This document shows positions 1 to 8,314 of a DNA stretch of 64,000 nt, in pieces. Under the pieces are notes generated by a model. That model was not told the origin of the DNA. It saw nothing but the letters and a program-made list of their open reading frames with translations, and did no database searches. Position 1 is the first letter of the stretch; every line of letters starts with the position of its first letter. Source of the DNA: an uncultured Coprococcus sp. (GTDB lineage Bacteria; Bacillota; Clostridia; Lachnospirales; Lachnospiraceae); assembly GCA_934277375.1 (NCBI GenBank), contig CAKQTZ010000005.1, forward strand, positions 62,001 through 126,000, in the 5' to 3' direction. The position numbers and the translations under genes were made by a program.

Positions 1-2
1 AA

Positions 3-1745
3 GGCGTAATGGGACGGCAGTTTAAGATCCCTACATACGAATCGGTTTCTCCGCTCAGAAACTATTATACATATACTTATATATCACCGGATAATATCCC
101 TCAGACGATAACCAGGGATATGGCTGAGATATCCACTCTCACCGGCTGGCGTATATATAGCGCGGGTGAAAGACCTGCATATATAATGTATCCGGAAATA
201 GCGGTGAAGAACGACTGCGATATAGGAGAGAAGATAACACTCGACCGGTCTGTGGATATGGTGCCGAATGTGGTGTACAGGGATCTGACGATCAGTTTCG
301 ATGGCGGTTCATCCACAGGAAGCATGGAGAATGTGGTGTGCAGCAAGGGAAAACTTGATGCGGGATCACTGTCATGCGGATTTACAAAGACTGGATACGA
401 GTTCGGTGGCTGGACAGTCAGACAACTGATATCCGGGGATAAAGAGGATGTGCTTATATCGGACAAGGATATAGATGATGGGGGAAGTATAGATGGAGAG
501 ATATTGTACTCTCTGTATATGTTCTCAGACAGTGACTGCCATGTGGTTTTAAAACCTGTGTGGAGTAAGACGGATACTTATAAAGTGCAGTTTCAGGCCG
601 GTGGTGGCAAGGGAACCATGAAGTCTATAATCTGCGCTGATGGCAGAAATAAGAAGCTTCCAGCATGTACATTTACCAAAAAGGGATCTGTATTCCAGGG
701 CTGGGCACTGACTGGTTCTGATAAGGTTGTATACAAGGATGGAGATGTGATCAACAGAAAGGCATCGGATGGCGATATAAGGCTGCGTGCAGTATGGGCA
801 AATGTTCCATATACAGTTGTCTATAACGGCAATGGCGGTGAAGGATATATGGATGACGTGGAGGTTGCATCCGGCGAGATCCACACCATTCAGGAAAATG
901 AGTATATAAAACCTGGAGCGGAATTCCTCAGATGGAACACGGCTGAAGATGGCAGCGGGGATTCGTATGAGGCTGGAGCAGAGCTTGATTACAGCCCTGA
1001 AGCCAAGAACGAGAAAGTTGAGCTGTATGCTGTGTGGAAAACACATTCCATAACTTTGAAGTTCAATGCAAATGGAGGAACAACTGGTAAGGTTTCAAAG
1101 ACAGTCCTGTATGGAGAAAGTTGTGGTGCCCTTCCGGTTCCGAAGAGATCCGGATATGTATTTATGGGCTGGTACACCAGAAAGAACGGAGGAAGACAGT
1201 ACACAGGCACAACAAAGATGGAGATAGACAGCAATGTCACACTGTATGCGAGATGGGAGGCACAGCAGTACACGGTTACGTTTGACGTGAACGGAGGAGG
1301 CGCAGCCACGATGATCAGTAAGAGTGTGATATCAGGAAAATGCATAGGTGCCCTTCCAAAAACAGTGAAAGATGGCTATTCATTTGAGGGATGGTACACG
1401 TCAAGAAGCGGCGGCTCAAAGGTAAGTACATTATACAAGGTATATGACAATGTAACATTCTATGCCCACTGGAAAGAAATTACCAGGAAGGTAGAGGTAA
1501 GTATAGCACTCAGTTCAGTGAGTGGTACTGTTGGATATGAGATGCAGTATGCGCAGTCCTCAGGTTTTGGGGGCGCAGTTACACTGTCTGATACAGTTAC
1601 ATACGCAGGAAAGTATACAAGACTCGTGAGTGGCCTGAAACCGGATACTACATATTACTTCCGTGCCAGATCTTATGCACTTAAGAACGGGCAGAAAGTG
1701 TACAGTGCATGGTCCAGGGTGTTATCACTGAAAACCAGTAAATAG
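3..1745 (+). CDS. InlB B-repeat surface protein, 5'-truncated by window edge
   Basis: The frame is open to the window start. The first ATG (position 9) lacks a signal peptide and begins inside folded-looking sequence, so the true start is probably upstream. About five Listeria-Bacteroides (InlB B / Flg_new) repeats of 65-90 residues follow from about residue 90. Each has a beta strand, an NGG-like turn, a central 'GYxFxGW' and a closing 'LYAxW' or 'FYAHW'. The last 80 residues resemble a fibronectin type III domain ('LSSVSGTVGYEMQYAQS...LKPDTTYYFRARSY'). Such repeats occur in secreted or surface adhesins. No LPXTG signal or C-terminal TM is present. The next gene, of the same repeat class, starts 12 bases on behind its own RBS, so the two are probably co-transcribed. 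The family assignment is firm; the ligand is unknown. Confidence 0.85.
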   Translation, partial: GVMGRQFKIPTYESVSPLRNYYTYTYISPDNIPQTITRDMAEISTLTGWRIYSAGERPAYIMYPEIAVKNDCDIGEKITLDRSVDMVPNVVYRDLTISFDGGSSTGSMENVVCSKGKLDAGSLSCGFTKTGYEFGGWTVRQLISGDKEDVLISDKDIDDGGSIDGEILYSLYMFSDSDCHVVLKPVWSKTDTYKVQFQAGGGKGTMKSIICADGRNKKLPACTFTKKGSVFQGWALTGSDKVVYKDGDVINRKASDGDIRLRAVWANVPYTVVYNGNGGEGYMDDVEVASGEIHTIQENEYIKPGAEFLRWNTAEDGSGDSYEAGAELDYSPEAKNEKVELYAVWKTHSITLKFNANGGTTGKVSKTVLYGESCGALPVPKRSGYVFMGWYTRKNGGRQYTGTTKMEIDSNVTLYARWEAQQYTVTFDVNGGGAATMISKSVISGKCIGALPKTVKDGYSFEGWYTSRSGGSKVSTLYKVYDNVTFYAHWKEITRKVEVSIALSSVSGTVGYEMQYAQSSGFGGAVTLSDTVTYAGKYTRLVSGLKPDTTYYFRARSYALKNGQKVYSAWSRVLSLKTSK

Positions 1746-1757
1746 GGAGGAAAAGAA

Positions 1758-4700
1758 ATGGGAGATAAGATGAGGAGAGTTTTGCTGTTCATGTGTGCCA
1801 TGCTGGTTGTGGCAGCCACGATCAGCGGCATGGCGGTGAGCGCAGAAGCGGTCACATATGATTATTCCAGCGTGATCACGGATGATGGCAGCTGGAGAGT
1901 ATGGATAAAGAAAGCGACAAGCACGACTGCCGCTGAGTGTGCCATCAAACCGGCAAAGTCAAATGTGGCAGGGGTCAGCAAAGGGGCAGTGGTCATTCCA
2001 GCATCCATCACATATAAAAAGACAAAATATGCAGTCACAAATATCGTATCGAGTGCATGGCAGGGTAACAAGACGATTACATCGGTAAATTTTAAAAACT
2101 CGACAAAACTTGTATCTATAAGACAGAATGCATTCAAGGGATGTGAGAATTTAAAGTATCTTTATTATTTTTCATCTGTGCCTCTCGCTGCAGTTGGAGA
2201 TTCAGCCTTTGAGGGAGATGATGCTCTGACTGGTAACAGCTCAACCAGTGGGCTGGTGTTTCCTAAGACCATAAAGACCATCGGCAAGAATGCGTTCAAG
2301 GGCATTGGAACAACTGAGATATATCTGTCAACAGCATCAGCACTTACAACCGTGGGTGATGGAGCTTTCACAGGGCTTTTTGATGAAGTGGGTGAAGAAT
2401 ACATATATGTATACAATTCATCAAAAGTAAACCTGTTAAAGGGTAAGACAAATATCGGAATCAGAGCAGTGAACTGTACGATAAATTATCGGAGCAACGA
2501 TGGCAAAAACACTACAAAGACACAGAATGCATCAATAAATTCAAGTTCAATAACCCTGAGTGCTTCAAACACATTTACCAGAACAGGATATAGTTTTGGT
2601 TCGTGGAATACGAAGACAGATGGAAAAGGAACAAGATATTCCGGAGGGGCTAAGATATCTGGGGATGCCCTGCCGGATTCAGGTGTTCTCAATCTGTATG
2701 CAGTGTGGACTCCGATAGTATACACTGTAAAGTTTGACAAGAATGCACCTGTAAATGTAAATACAAATCAGGCATATTCAGTGACAGGAACCATGGCGAA
2801 TCTGTCATGCAAATATGATCAGACGGTCAGCTTGCCCGCAAACAAGTTTGCATGTGCTGGATTTACCATGGCGGGCTGGTATACGAACAAGAATGGAACC
2901 GGCAGCAAGGTGACAAGCATCAAAAATATGCGGAACACGGCCGGGGATGTGATCCTGTATGCCAAGTGGACACCGATATCGTACAAGGTAAAATACAATG
3001 CAAACGGCGGAACCGGCAGCATGGCTGTCCAGAATATGAATTACAATACAAAGTATACTCTGACGGTGAATGCATTTACCAGAACAGGTTACAAATGTAC
3101 TGGCTGGGCGGTATCCGCAGCTGGGGCAAAGAAATTCAATGATGCCGCCACAGTGTCAAACCTGACCACCACAGCGGGAGCAGAATATAATCTGTATGCA
3201 GTATGGCAGCCAATAAAATATTCTGTTAATTTCAGGAAGCCTTCAATATTGTATGTAGATGAAGAAAAGAAAGAGCTGGTGGATGAGTTTTCAGGAAGTG
3301 TGACAAATATATACAATGCAGAATATGGCAAACGTTATGCGGTGTCAGCTTCACATTATGATGCAGAAGGATACGAGTTCAAGGGATGGCTGTACAATGG
3401 CAGTCCTGTAACGGATATATATAATCTGACCACGACTGATGGCACGTACTTAAACATATATGAGGATATGAGACCGATTACTTATACTGTTAAGTTCGAC
3501 AGAAATGGTGGCAGGGTCAGGGCAGGCAGCAGCGATTATTCAGATGCATGCATGACATATTCGAAATCCTACAGGGGATATGACGGATCTGTATATGAGA
3601 ATCCGGGATATACATTTGCCGGATGGTCGACTAGTCCTGACGGAAAGGTGGAATATTTAGCTGGCGACAGACTGATAAATATAACGAATAAGCCGGAGGC
3701 GGTTACGCTGTATGCTGTGTGGACGCCTCTAAAATATACGATAAGATTCAATGCGAATGTTGCAGATACATCGCTTATATCAGGCTCGCAGGCAGACCTG
3801 GTATGTACATATGGCAAGCCTTACAGACTGGGACTCTGTGATATAAATTATCCTGGTTATAAACTGGCTTCATGGAATACCGTGGCAGATGGCAGCGGAA
3901 CTGCTTATGAGGAGAATGCGCTGATACAGGATCTCACTGATAAGGAGGAGATCATAGATCTGTATGCCCAGTGGGAGCCGATCACATATGTTCTGAAGTT
4001 CAGTGCGAACACGGGAAGCGGCACACCGCATGAGAATATGACGATCACATATGGCAAGGCATGGACTATCCCTGAACACAAGGAGGATGAGCTGTATAAA
4101 ACCGGTTACAGGTTTGCAGGATGGTGCACAAACAGACGTGGAGTAAAGGATCCTGCTGTTGACAAGCTGTTCGAGGAGGACCAGACATATACAGAGAATC
4201 TTACAACTACAGAGGATGAGGAGATAACGCTGTATGCGATATGGAAGCCGGCAAAGTACAGAGTCCGTCTTGTGACAGGAACAGATGAGAAGATTGCGGA
4301 TAAGGAATTTGCATATAACAGTTCCGGTGTTGCCCTTGAAGAGGCAGATGCCGGAAAGAAGCCGGGCTATGAGTTCTCAAGCTGGAATACTATGGAGGAC
4401 GGAAGTGGAATACAGCTTGACGATTCACTGAGTCCTGCGTCGAATAAGAATGTACTGGACGCCGCTGTCACAGATGAGAATGACGAATATACATGTATCA
4501 TCACACTGTACGCACAGTGGGCACCACTGCCATACATAGTAAGTCTGATCCCTGATACTAAAGAGGGAGCAGCAGAGCTTCCGGATGACCTGATGGAGAT
4601 AGAGGTACTTTATGGAAGCAGATACGCGGACAAGCTTCCAACGCCTGTGCTGGAGCACTATGATTTCCTTTATTGGGCAAAAGCAGATGGAACACCGATA

Positions 4701-6371
4701 ACAGCAGATACGGTATATGATGATCCGCTTGTTGCTGGAATAGAGATACATCCTGTATGGAAGATAAAAGAATATACAGTAGTTTACAATTATATGGGAG
4801 CAGCGGACAGTGCTACAGATAAGACTGTGATCAGGAAGAAGTATAAGTACGGAGCGAAACTCTCTGATCTGCCTGGTGCATCAGATGTAACTCTCTCAGC
4901 CAGCCAGAGCGCAGAATATAAAGAATTCTTCTATTGGGCACTGGACAAGCGTGGAGCAAAGCAGATAGGACGATCATACACAGTGAGTGGTGATGTGACT
5001 TTATACGCATATATAGCTGTCAGATCCTACAACGTGACATTTGATTTTAATGGTGGCAGACAGGGAAATCAGAGCAAAAAGACTCTGACATATAACGGAG
5101 GTACAGCATTAAGGACAAACCAGGAGTACAGTAAATTAAGTTCACAGGTACAGCGTTCAGGATACACATTTGAAGGATGGTATGATACCAGAGCCGGCCA
5201 GAATAATGTGGTTGGAGATTCATACGTTGTCAGTGGAGATATGACACTGTATGCATTGTGGAATAAAGTAAAAAATAATAATAATAATCCTGTGGTGACA
5301 CCAAAGACGTATAAGGTCACATTCAATTACAATGGTGCGACCTATGGAAGAAAGGGCAAGGCGGATATAACATATTCAGAGGCCGATAAGCTGGAAAGCG
5401 CTGATCTGTTCAACAAGGTGAGCCAGAAGATCAGAAGGCCGGGATACAGATTTGGATACTGGTATTATAAGGAAGGTAGTAAAGAGGTAAAAGTTACTGG
5501 TAAATACGCAGTGACAGCACAGAGGACTTTCTATATAAAATGGATAAGAGTATATAAAGTGAGATACAGCCTGGGCGGTGGTACCTACGGAGGTAAGAAA
5601 GCTTATTCAGCAGTGTATGACAGTAATACTGCATTAAAGAGCAATGAACTGTTTGGCAGGCTCAGTAAGAAAGCAGCAAGAAAGGGTTATGTATTTGATG
5701 GCTGGTATTATAAGGCTGGCAAAAAAACGATAAATGTCAAGTCAACAACAAAGGTGAAGAAAGCCGTAACTTTGATTGCAAAATGGAGAAAGCCGGATAT
5801 TACCAAGAAAGCGTCCGTGCTTAAAAAGAGCAAAAAGCAGGTGGCTGTTTCCTGGAAGAATGATGCGGCATTTACATCATTCCAGTACAGATATGCCAAG
5901 AATACAAGAGGTCTTAAGAGGGCTAAGGTATTTAAACAGGGAATGATAGTCAAGACCGTCAGAGGCAGGAAAACAAAAGTACTTCCAAACAGCATAAATG
6001 TCGGATATAAGAATCCATATATTATCATTCAGGTAAGAGGAGTATACAGAGATTCCATGGGCAGGGTAAGAAAAACTGCCTGGAAGACGTTCTATGATGT
6101 GGACAATGTCAGAAAGACAGTCACATTTGATGCCAAAGGTGGAAGAATCGTAATAGGAAAGAAGAAGGTCAAGACTACAAAAGCAGCATATGTTGCAAAT
6201 CAGGCACTTCGTACAAGCCCGGCATTTCTGGACGGTAAGCTGTACACACCTGTCAGAAAGGGTTACAGATTTGCCGGCTGGTACTACAAGAAAGGCAAGA
6301 GGGAAGTTAAGGTAACTATAGCCTCAAAGCTTGCGCCGGGAACAAAGGTGTATGCAAAGTGGAAAAGATAG
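1758..6371 (+). CDS. Secreted BspA-type LRR and InlB B-repeat giant protein
   Basis: A 1537-residue secreted protein. ATG 1758 follows the RBS AGGGAGG (1744-1750). Residues 1-31 form a signal peptide (MRR, hydrophobic core, cleavage near 'SAEA'). Residues about 45-235 are BspA-like leucine-rich repeats (LRR_5: 'IGKNAFKG', 'VGDSAFEG', 'VGDGAFTG'). Roughly fourteen InlB B-type repeats follow to the end, most closing in 'LYAxW'. Some are degenerate ('IYEDM', 'IHPVW', 'LYAYI'). A poly-Asn linker sits near residue 1172, and a lysine-rich FN3-like segment (about 1350-1440) precedes the last repeat. There is no sortase signal, SLH domain, choline-binding repeat or TM anchor, so retention at the cell is unexplained. 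A cell-surface adhesin or matrix role is inferred. Downstream are MoxR, transglutaminase-like and DUF58 genes on the same strand. Confidence 0.88.
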   Translation: MGDKMRRVLLFMCAMLVVAATISGMAVSAEAVTYDYSSVITDDGSWRVWIKKATSTTAAECAIKPAKSNVAGVSKGAVVIPASITYKKTKYAVTNIVSSAWQGNKTITSVNFKNSTKLVSIRQNAFKGCENLKYLYYFSSVPLAAVGDSAFEGDDALTGNSSTSGLVFPKTIKTIGKNAFKGIGTTEIYLSTASALTTVGDGAFTGLFDEVGEEYIYVYNSSKVNLLKGKTNIGIRAVNCTINYRSNDGKNTTKTQNASINSSSITLSASNTFTRTGYSFGSWNTKTDGKGTRYSGGAKISGDALPDSGVLNLYAVWTPIVYTVKFDKNAPVNVNTNQAYSVTGTMANLSCKYDQTVSLPANKFACAGFTMAGWYTNKNGTGSKVTSIKNMRNTAGDVILYAKWTPISYKVKYNANGGTGSMAVQNMNYNTKYTLTVNAFTRTGYKCTGWAVSAAGAKKFNDAATVSNLTTTAGAEYNLYAVWQPIKYSVNFRKPSILYVDEEKKELVDEFSGSVTNIYNAEYGKRYAVSASHYDAEGYEFKGWLYNGSPVTDIYNLTTTDGTYLNIYEDMRPITYTVKFDRNGGRVRAGSSDYSDACMTYSKSYRGYDGSVYENPGYTFAGWSTSPDGKVEYLAGDRLINITNKPEAVTLYAVWTPLKYTIRFNANVADTSLISGSQADLVCTYGKPYRLGLCDINYPGYKLASWNTVADGSGTAYEENALIQDLTDKEEIIDLYAQWEPITYVLKFSANTGSGTPHENMTITYGKAWTIPEHKEDELYKTGYRFAGWCTNRRGVKDPAVDKLFEEDQTYTENLTTTEDEEITLYAIWKPAKYRVRLVTGTDEKIADKEFAYNSSGVALEEADAGKKPGYEFSSWNTMEDGSGIQLDDSLSPASNKNVLDAAVTDENDEYTCIITLYAQWAPLPYIVSLIPDTKEGAAELPDDLMEIEVLYGSRYADKLPTPVLEHYDFLYWAKADGTPITADTVYDDPLVAGIEIHPVWKIKEYTVVYNYMGAADSATDKTVIRKKYKYGAKLSDLPGASDVTLSASQSAEYKEFFYWALDKRGAKQIGRSYTVSGDVTLYAYIAVRSYNVTFDFNGGRQGNQSKKTLTYNGGTALRTNQEYSKLSSQVQRSGYTFEGWYDTRAGQNNVVGDSYVVSGDMTLYALWNKVKNNNNNPVVTPKTYKVTFNYNGATYGRKGKADITYSEADKLESADLFNKVSQKIRRPGYRFGYWYYKEGSKEVKVTGKYAVTAQRTFYIKWIRVYKVRYSLGGGTYGGKKAYSAVYDSNTALKSNELFGRLSKKAARKGYVFDGWYYKAGKKTINVKSTTKVKKAVTLIAKWRKPDITKKASVLKKSKKQVAVSWKNDAAFTSFQYRYAKNTRGLKRAKVFKQGMIVKTVRGRKTKVLPNSINVGYKNPYIIIQVRGVYRDSMGRVRKTAWKTFYDVDNVRKTVTFDAKGGRIVIGKKKVKTTKAAYVANQALRTSPAFLDGKLYTPVRKGYRFAGWYYKKGKREVKVTIASKLAPGTKVYAKWKR

Positions 6372-6411
6372 CAATCGACACAAAAGAGCATAATTATGGA
6401 GATATGATCAT

Positions 6412-7362
6412 ATGAACCAGCAGATAGAGCAATTGATTTTAGAGATTAAGAAAGCTATAAAAGGAAAAGACGAAGTAATATCTAAGGTAATAATGGTAAT
6501 CCTGGCATCCGGGCACATCCTTCTGGAGGATAATCCCGGACTGGGAAAGACCACGCTTGCAAAGTCACTCGCCAGGGCAATGAGCCTTGACGATGACAGA
6601 ATACAGTTTACCCCGGATACTATGCCGAGTGATATAGTTGGATATTCCATACTTAATAAAGAGACCAACAAGATGCAGTTTACCAGAGGACCTGTGTTCA
6701 CTAATCTGCTTCTTGCAGATGAGATAAACAGAACATCCAGCAAAACCCAGGCGGCATTGCTTGAGGCAATGGCAGAGGGAACTGTGACAGCAGAGGGAAA
6801 TACATACAAGCTGCCGGTTCCATTTATAACGATTGCAACCCAGAATCCTATCACATCTGGTGGAACACAGGCATTGCCGGATTCACAGCTTGACAGATTC
6901 ATGGTAAAGCTAAGTATGGGATATCCGGATGTGAGGAGCCAGATGGACATGATCATGGAGGATCACGGAGATAATCCTATAGATCAGATAGTGCCAGTGA
7001 TGAGCATGGAACAGCTTGTAGATATGAGAAAGCAGGTGGCTCATACATATATATCCGAAGAGATAGCAGAGTATATATCACTTCTGGTCGATGCGACAAG
7101 ACATCATGACAAGATAGAATGTGGAATAAGTCCAAGAGGAACAAAGGCATTTGCAAATCTGTCCAAGGCATGTGCATATATGAATGGACGGGATTATGTC
7201 ATACCTGAGGATGTGTCTGCAGTCATCTATGATGTATTCATGCACAGACTGATACTGACGCCTTCCGCAAGACGTGAAAAAAAAGCTGCGGAGAACATAG
7301 TAAAGGATGTACTGGCACATACAAAAGTACCGTCAGTTGGAGGAGCAAGGCGTCAGAGATAG
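6412..7362 (+). CDS. MoxR-family AAA+ ATPase
   Basis: A 316-residue AAA_3/MoxR ATPase. It shows Walker A ('EDNPGLGKTT', about residues 38-47), Walker B ('LLADEINR'), sensor 1 ('IATQNP'), an arginine-containing lid and the C-terminal AAA_lid_2 helices. ATG 6412 follows a GGAG site 13 bases upstream. MoxR proteins act as cytoplasmic chaperone-like ATPases and in many bacteria are encoded with DUF58 and transglutaminase/TgpA proteins, as here (genes at 8315 and 10553). The gene begins 40 bases after the repeat-protein gene and no terminator is visible between them. Assembly or activation of a membrane or surface complex is inferred from family context only. Confidence 0.93.
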   Translation: MNQQIEQLILEIKKAIKGKDEVISKVIMVILASGHILLEDNPGLGKTTLAKSLARAMSLDDDRIQFTPDTMPSDIVGYSILNKETNKMQFTRGPVFTNLLLADEINRTSSKTQAALLEAMAEGTVTAEGNTYKLPVPFITIATQNPITSGGTQALPDSQLDRFMVKLSMGYPDVRSQMDMIMEDHGDNPIDQIVPVMSMEQLVDMRKQVAHTYISEEIAEYISLLVDATRHHDKIECGISPRGTKAFANLSKACAYMNGRDYVIPEDVSAVIYDVFMHRLILTPSARREKKAAENIVKDVLAHTKVPSVGGARRQR

Positions 7363-7372
7363 GAGGAACGTT

Positions 7373-8311
7373 GTGAGGAAAAAGATATATGGAGTTATTA
7401 CTGTAGCATTGATCATGGCTATGACAGCAACAGGATGTTCCAGACAGAAGTCAGAGTTCACGATGAAAGACAATCAGAATACAGAGGAACGAATGAATGA
7501 GGACAAATTTGCTGAACTGGCAGATAAAGACTCGGATAACACGGAGAAGGACAGTGGAGAAGAGACAGAGGAGGTAACAACTGTGTCGACCACCGAGACG
7601 ACAACAGAGGTCACCACTGAGATGACAACGCAGGAACAGACCGAAGCTGCGACGGAGACCACAACCGAAGCTGCGACGGAGACCACAACAGAAGCTGCGA
7701 CGGAGACCACAACAGAAGCTACGACGGAGATCACAACCGAAGCCACGACGGAAGCTACAACGGAGACTGCGACGGAAGCTGCTACTGAGAACCAAACACA
7801 GGAACAGACGGAGGCTGCAACAGAAAAAAACACCGAGTCTGCGAAGGAGAACAAACCTGAGAGAACAGAGAAACCGGCAGACAAGCAGGACAGTTCTCCG
7901 GATGATATAAGTGTAGGCCAGGGCGGTGGTTCAGCCGATAATAGTGCTGAAGATAGTGATATCGATGTGTCTATAGACCAGGGGGATGGCGGAGATGCCT
8001 CCGATGCTGGTGATTCAGATCAGACATCAGGCAGCAGTGATTCTGAAAAAGGTTCTGGTAAGGCAGATGCAGATGATGGCAATTCTGACAAAAACGGGAA
8101 AGGCTCTGGTGATAATAACGGTGATGGCTCCGGAGACGGTTCTGGCGGCGGTGGTGATGATTCCGGCGATGGCTCAGGTGGTAACGACCAGGGAAAAGAT
8201 CAGTCTGGAGATGATTCTGAAGATAAAAAGACCACAGAAAAGAAGGACGATGAAACTGATGATTCTGTGGATCTGCCAGATATAGATCTGAGTATAGAGG
8301 AAGTTGAGTAG
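7373..8311 (+). CDS. Thr/Glu-repeat, Gly/Asp/Ser-rich lipoprotein
   Basis: A GTG start at 7373 is chosen because AGGAGG lies at 7361-7366 and the resulting N-terminus is a lipoprotein signal (Arg-Lys-Lys, hydrophobic core, lipobox 'TATGC'). An upstream in-frame ATG at 7307 lies inside moxR and has no RBS. The mature protein (312 residues in total) is entirely low complexity. It has a Thr/Glu/Ala-rich segment ('TEAATETT' units), an acidic Lys/Glu/Pro stretch, then a Gly/Asp/Ser-rich stretch, ending in an acidic tail with a repeated 'IDVSID'/'IDLSIE' motif. It is predicted to be an extended, probably glycosylatable, membrane-anchored stalk outside the cell. It sits between moxR and the transglutaminase-like gene, which starts three bases after its stop, so it is very likely part of the same complex. 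No enzymatic domain is visible. Confidence 0.85.
   Translation: MRKKIYGVITVALIMAMTATGCSRQKSEFTMKDNQNTEERMNEDKFAELADKDSDNTEKDSGEETEEVTTVSTTETTTEVTTEMTTQEQTEAATETTTEAATETTTEAATETTTEATTEITTEATTEATTETATEAATENQTQEQTEAATEKNTESAKENKPERTEKPADKQDSSPDDISVGQGGGSADNSAEDSDIDVSIDQGDGGDASDAGDSDQTSGSSDSEKGSGKADADDGNSDKNGKGSGDNNGDGSGDGSGGGGDDSGDGSGGNDQGKDQSGDDSEDKKTTEKKDDETDDSVDLPDIDLSIEEVE
7643..7762 (+). repeat. 24-bp tandem repeat, five units
   Basis: Five head-to-tail units of 24 bp begin at 7643, 7667, 7691, 7715 and 7739 (unit start GAAGCTGCGACGGAGACC). The first three are nearly identical and the last two are diverged. They encode the eight-residue unit EAATETTT within the lipoprotein at 7373. The unit length is a multiple of three, so gain or loss of copies keeps the frame and would only change stalk length. 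Confidence 0.85.
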
Positions 8312-8314
8312 CTT

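Noticed and set aside
7474..7884. Valine/serine-rich open frame on the - strand opposite the lipoprotein repeats
   Set aside because: It is a mirror of the Thr/Glu-rich repeat and has no RBS.
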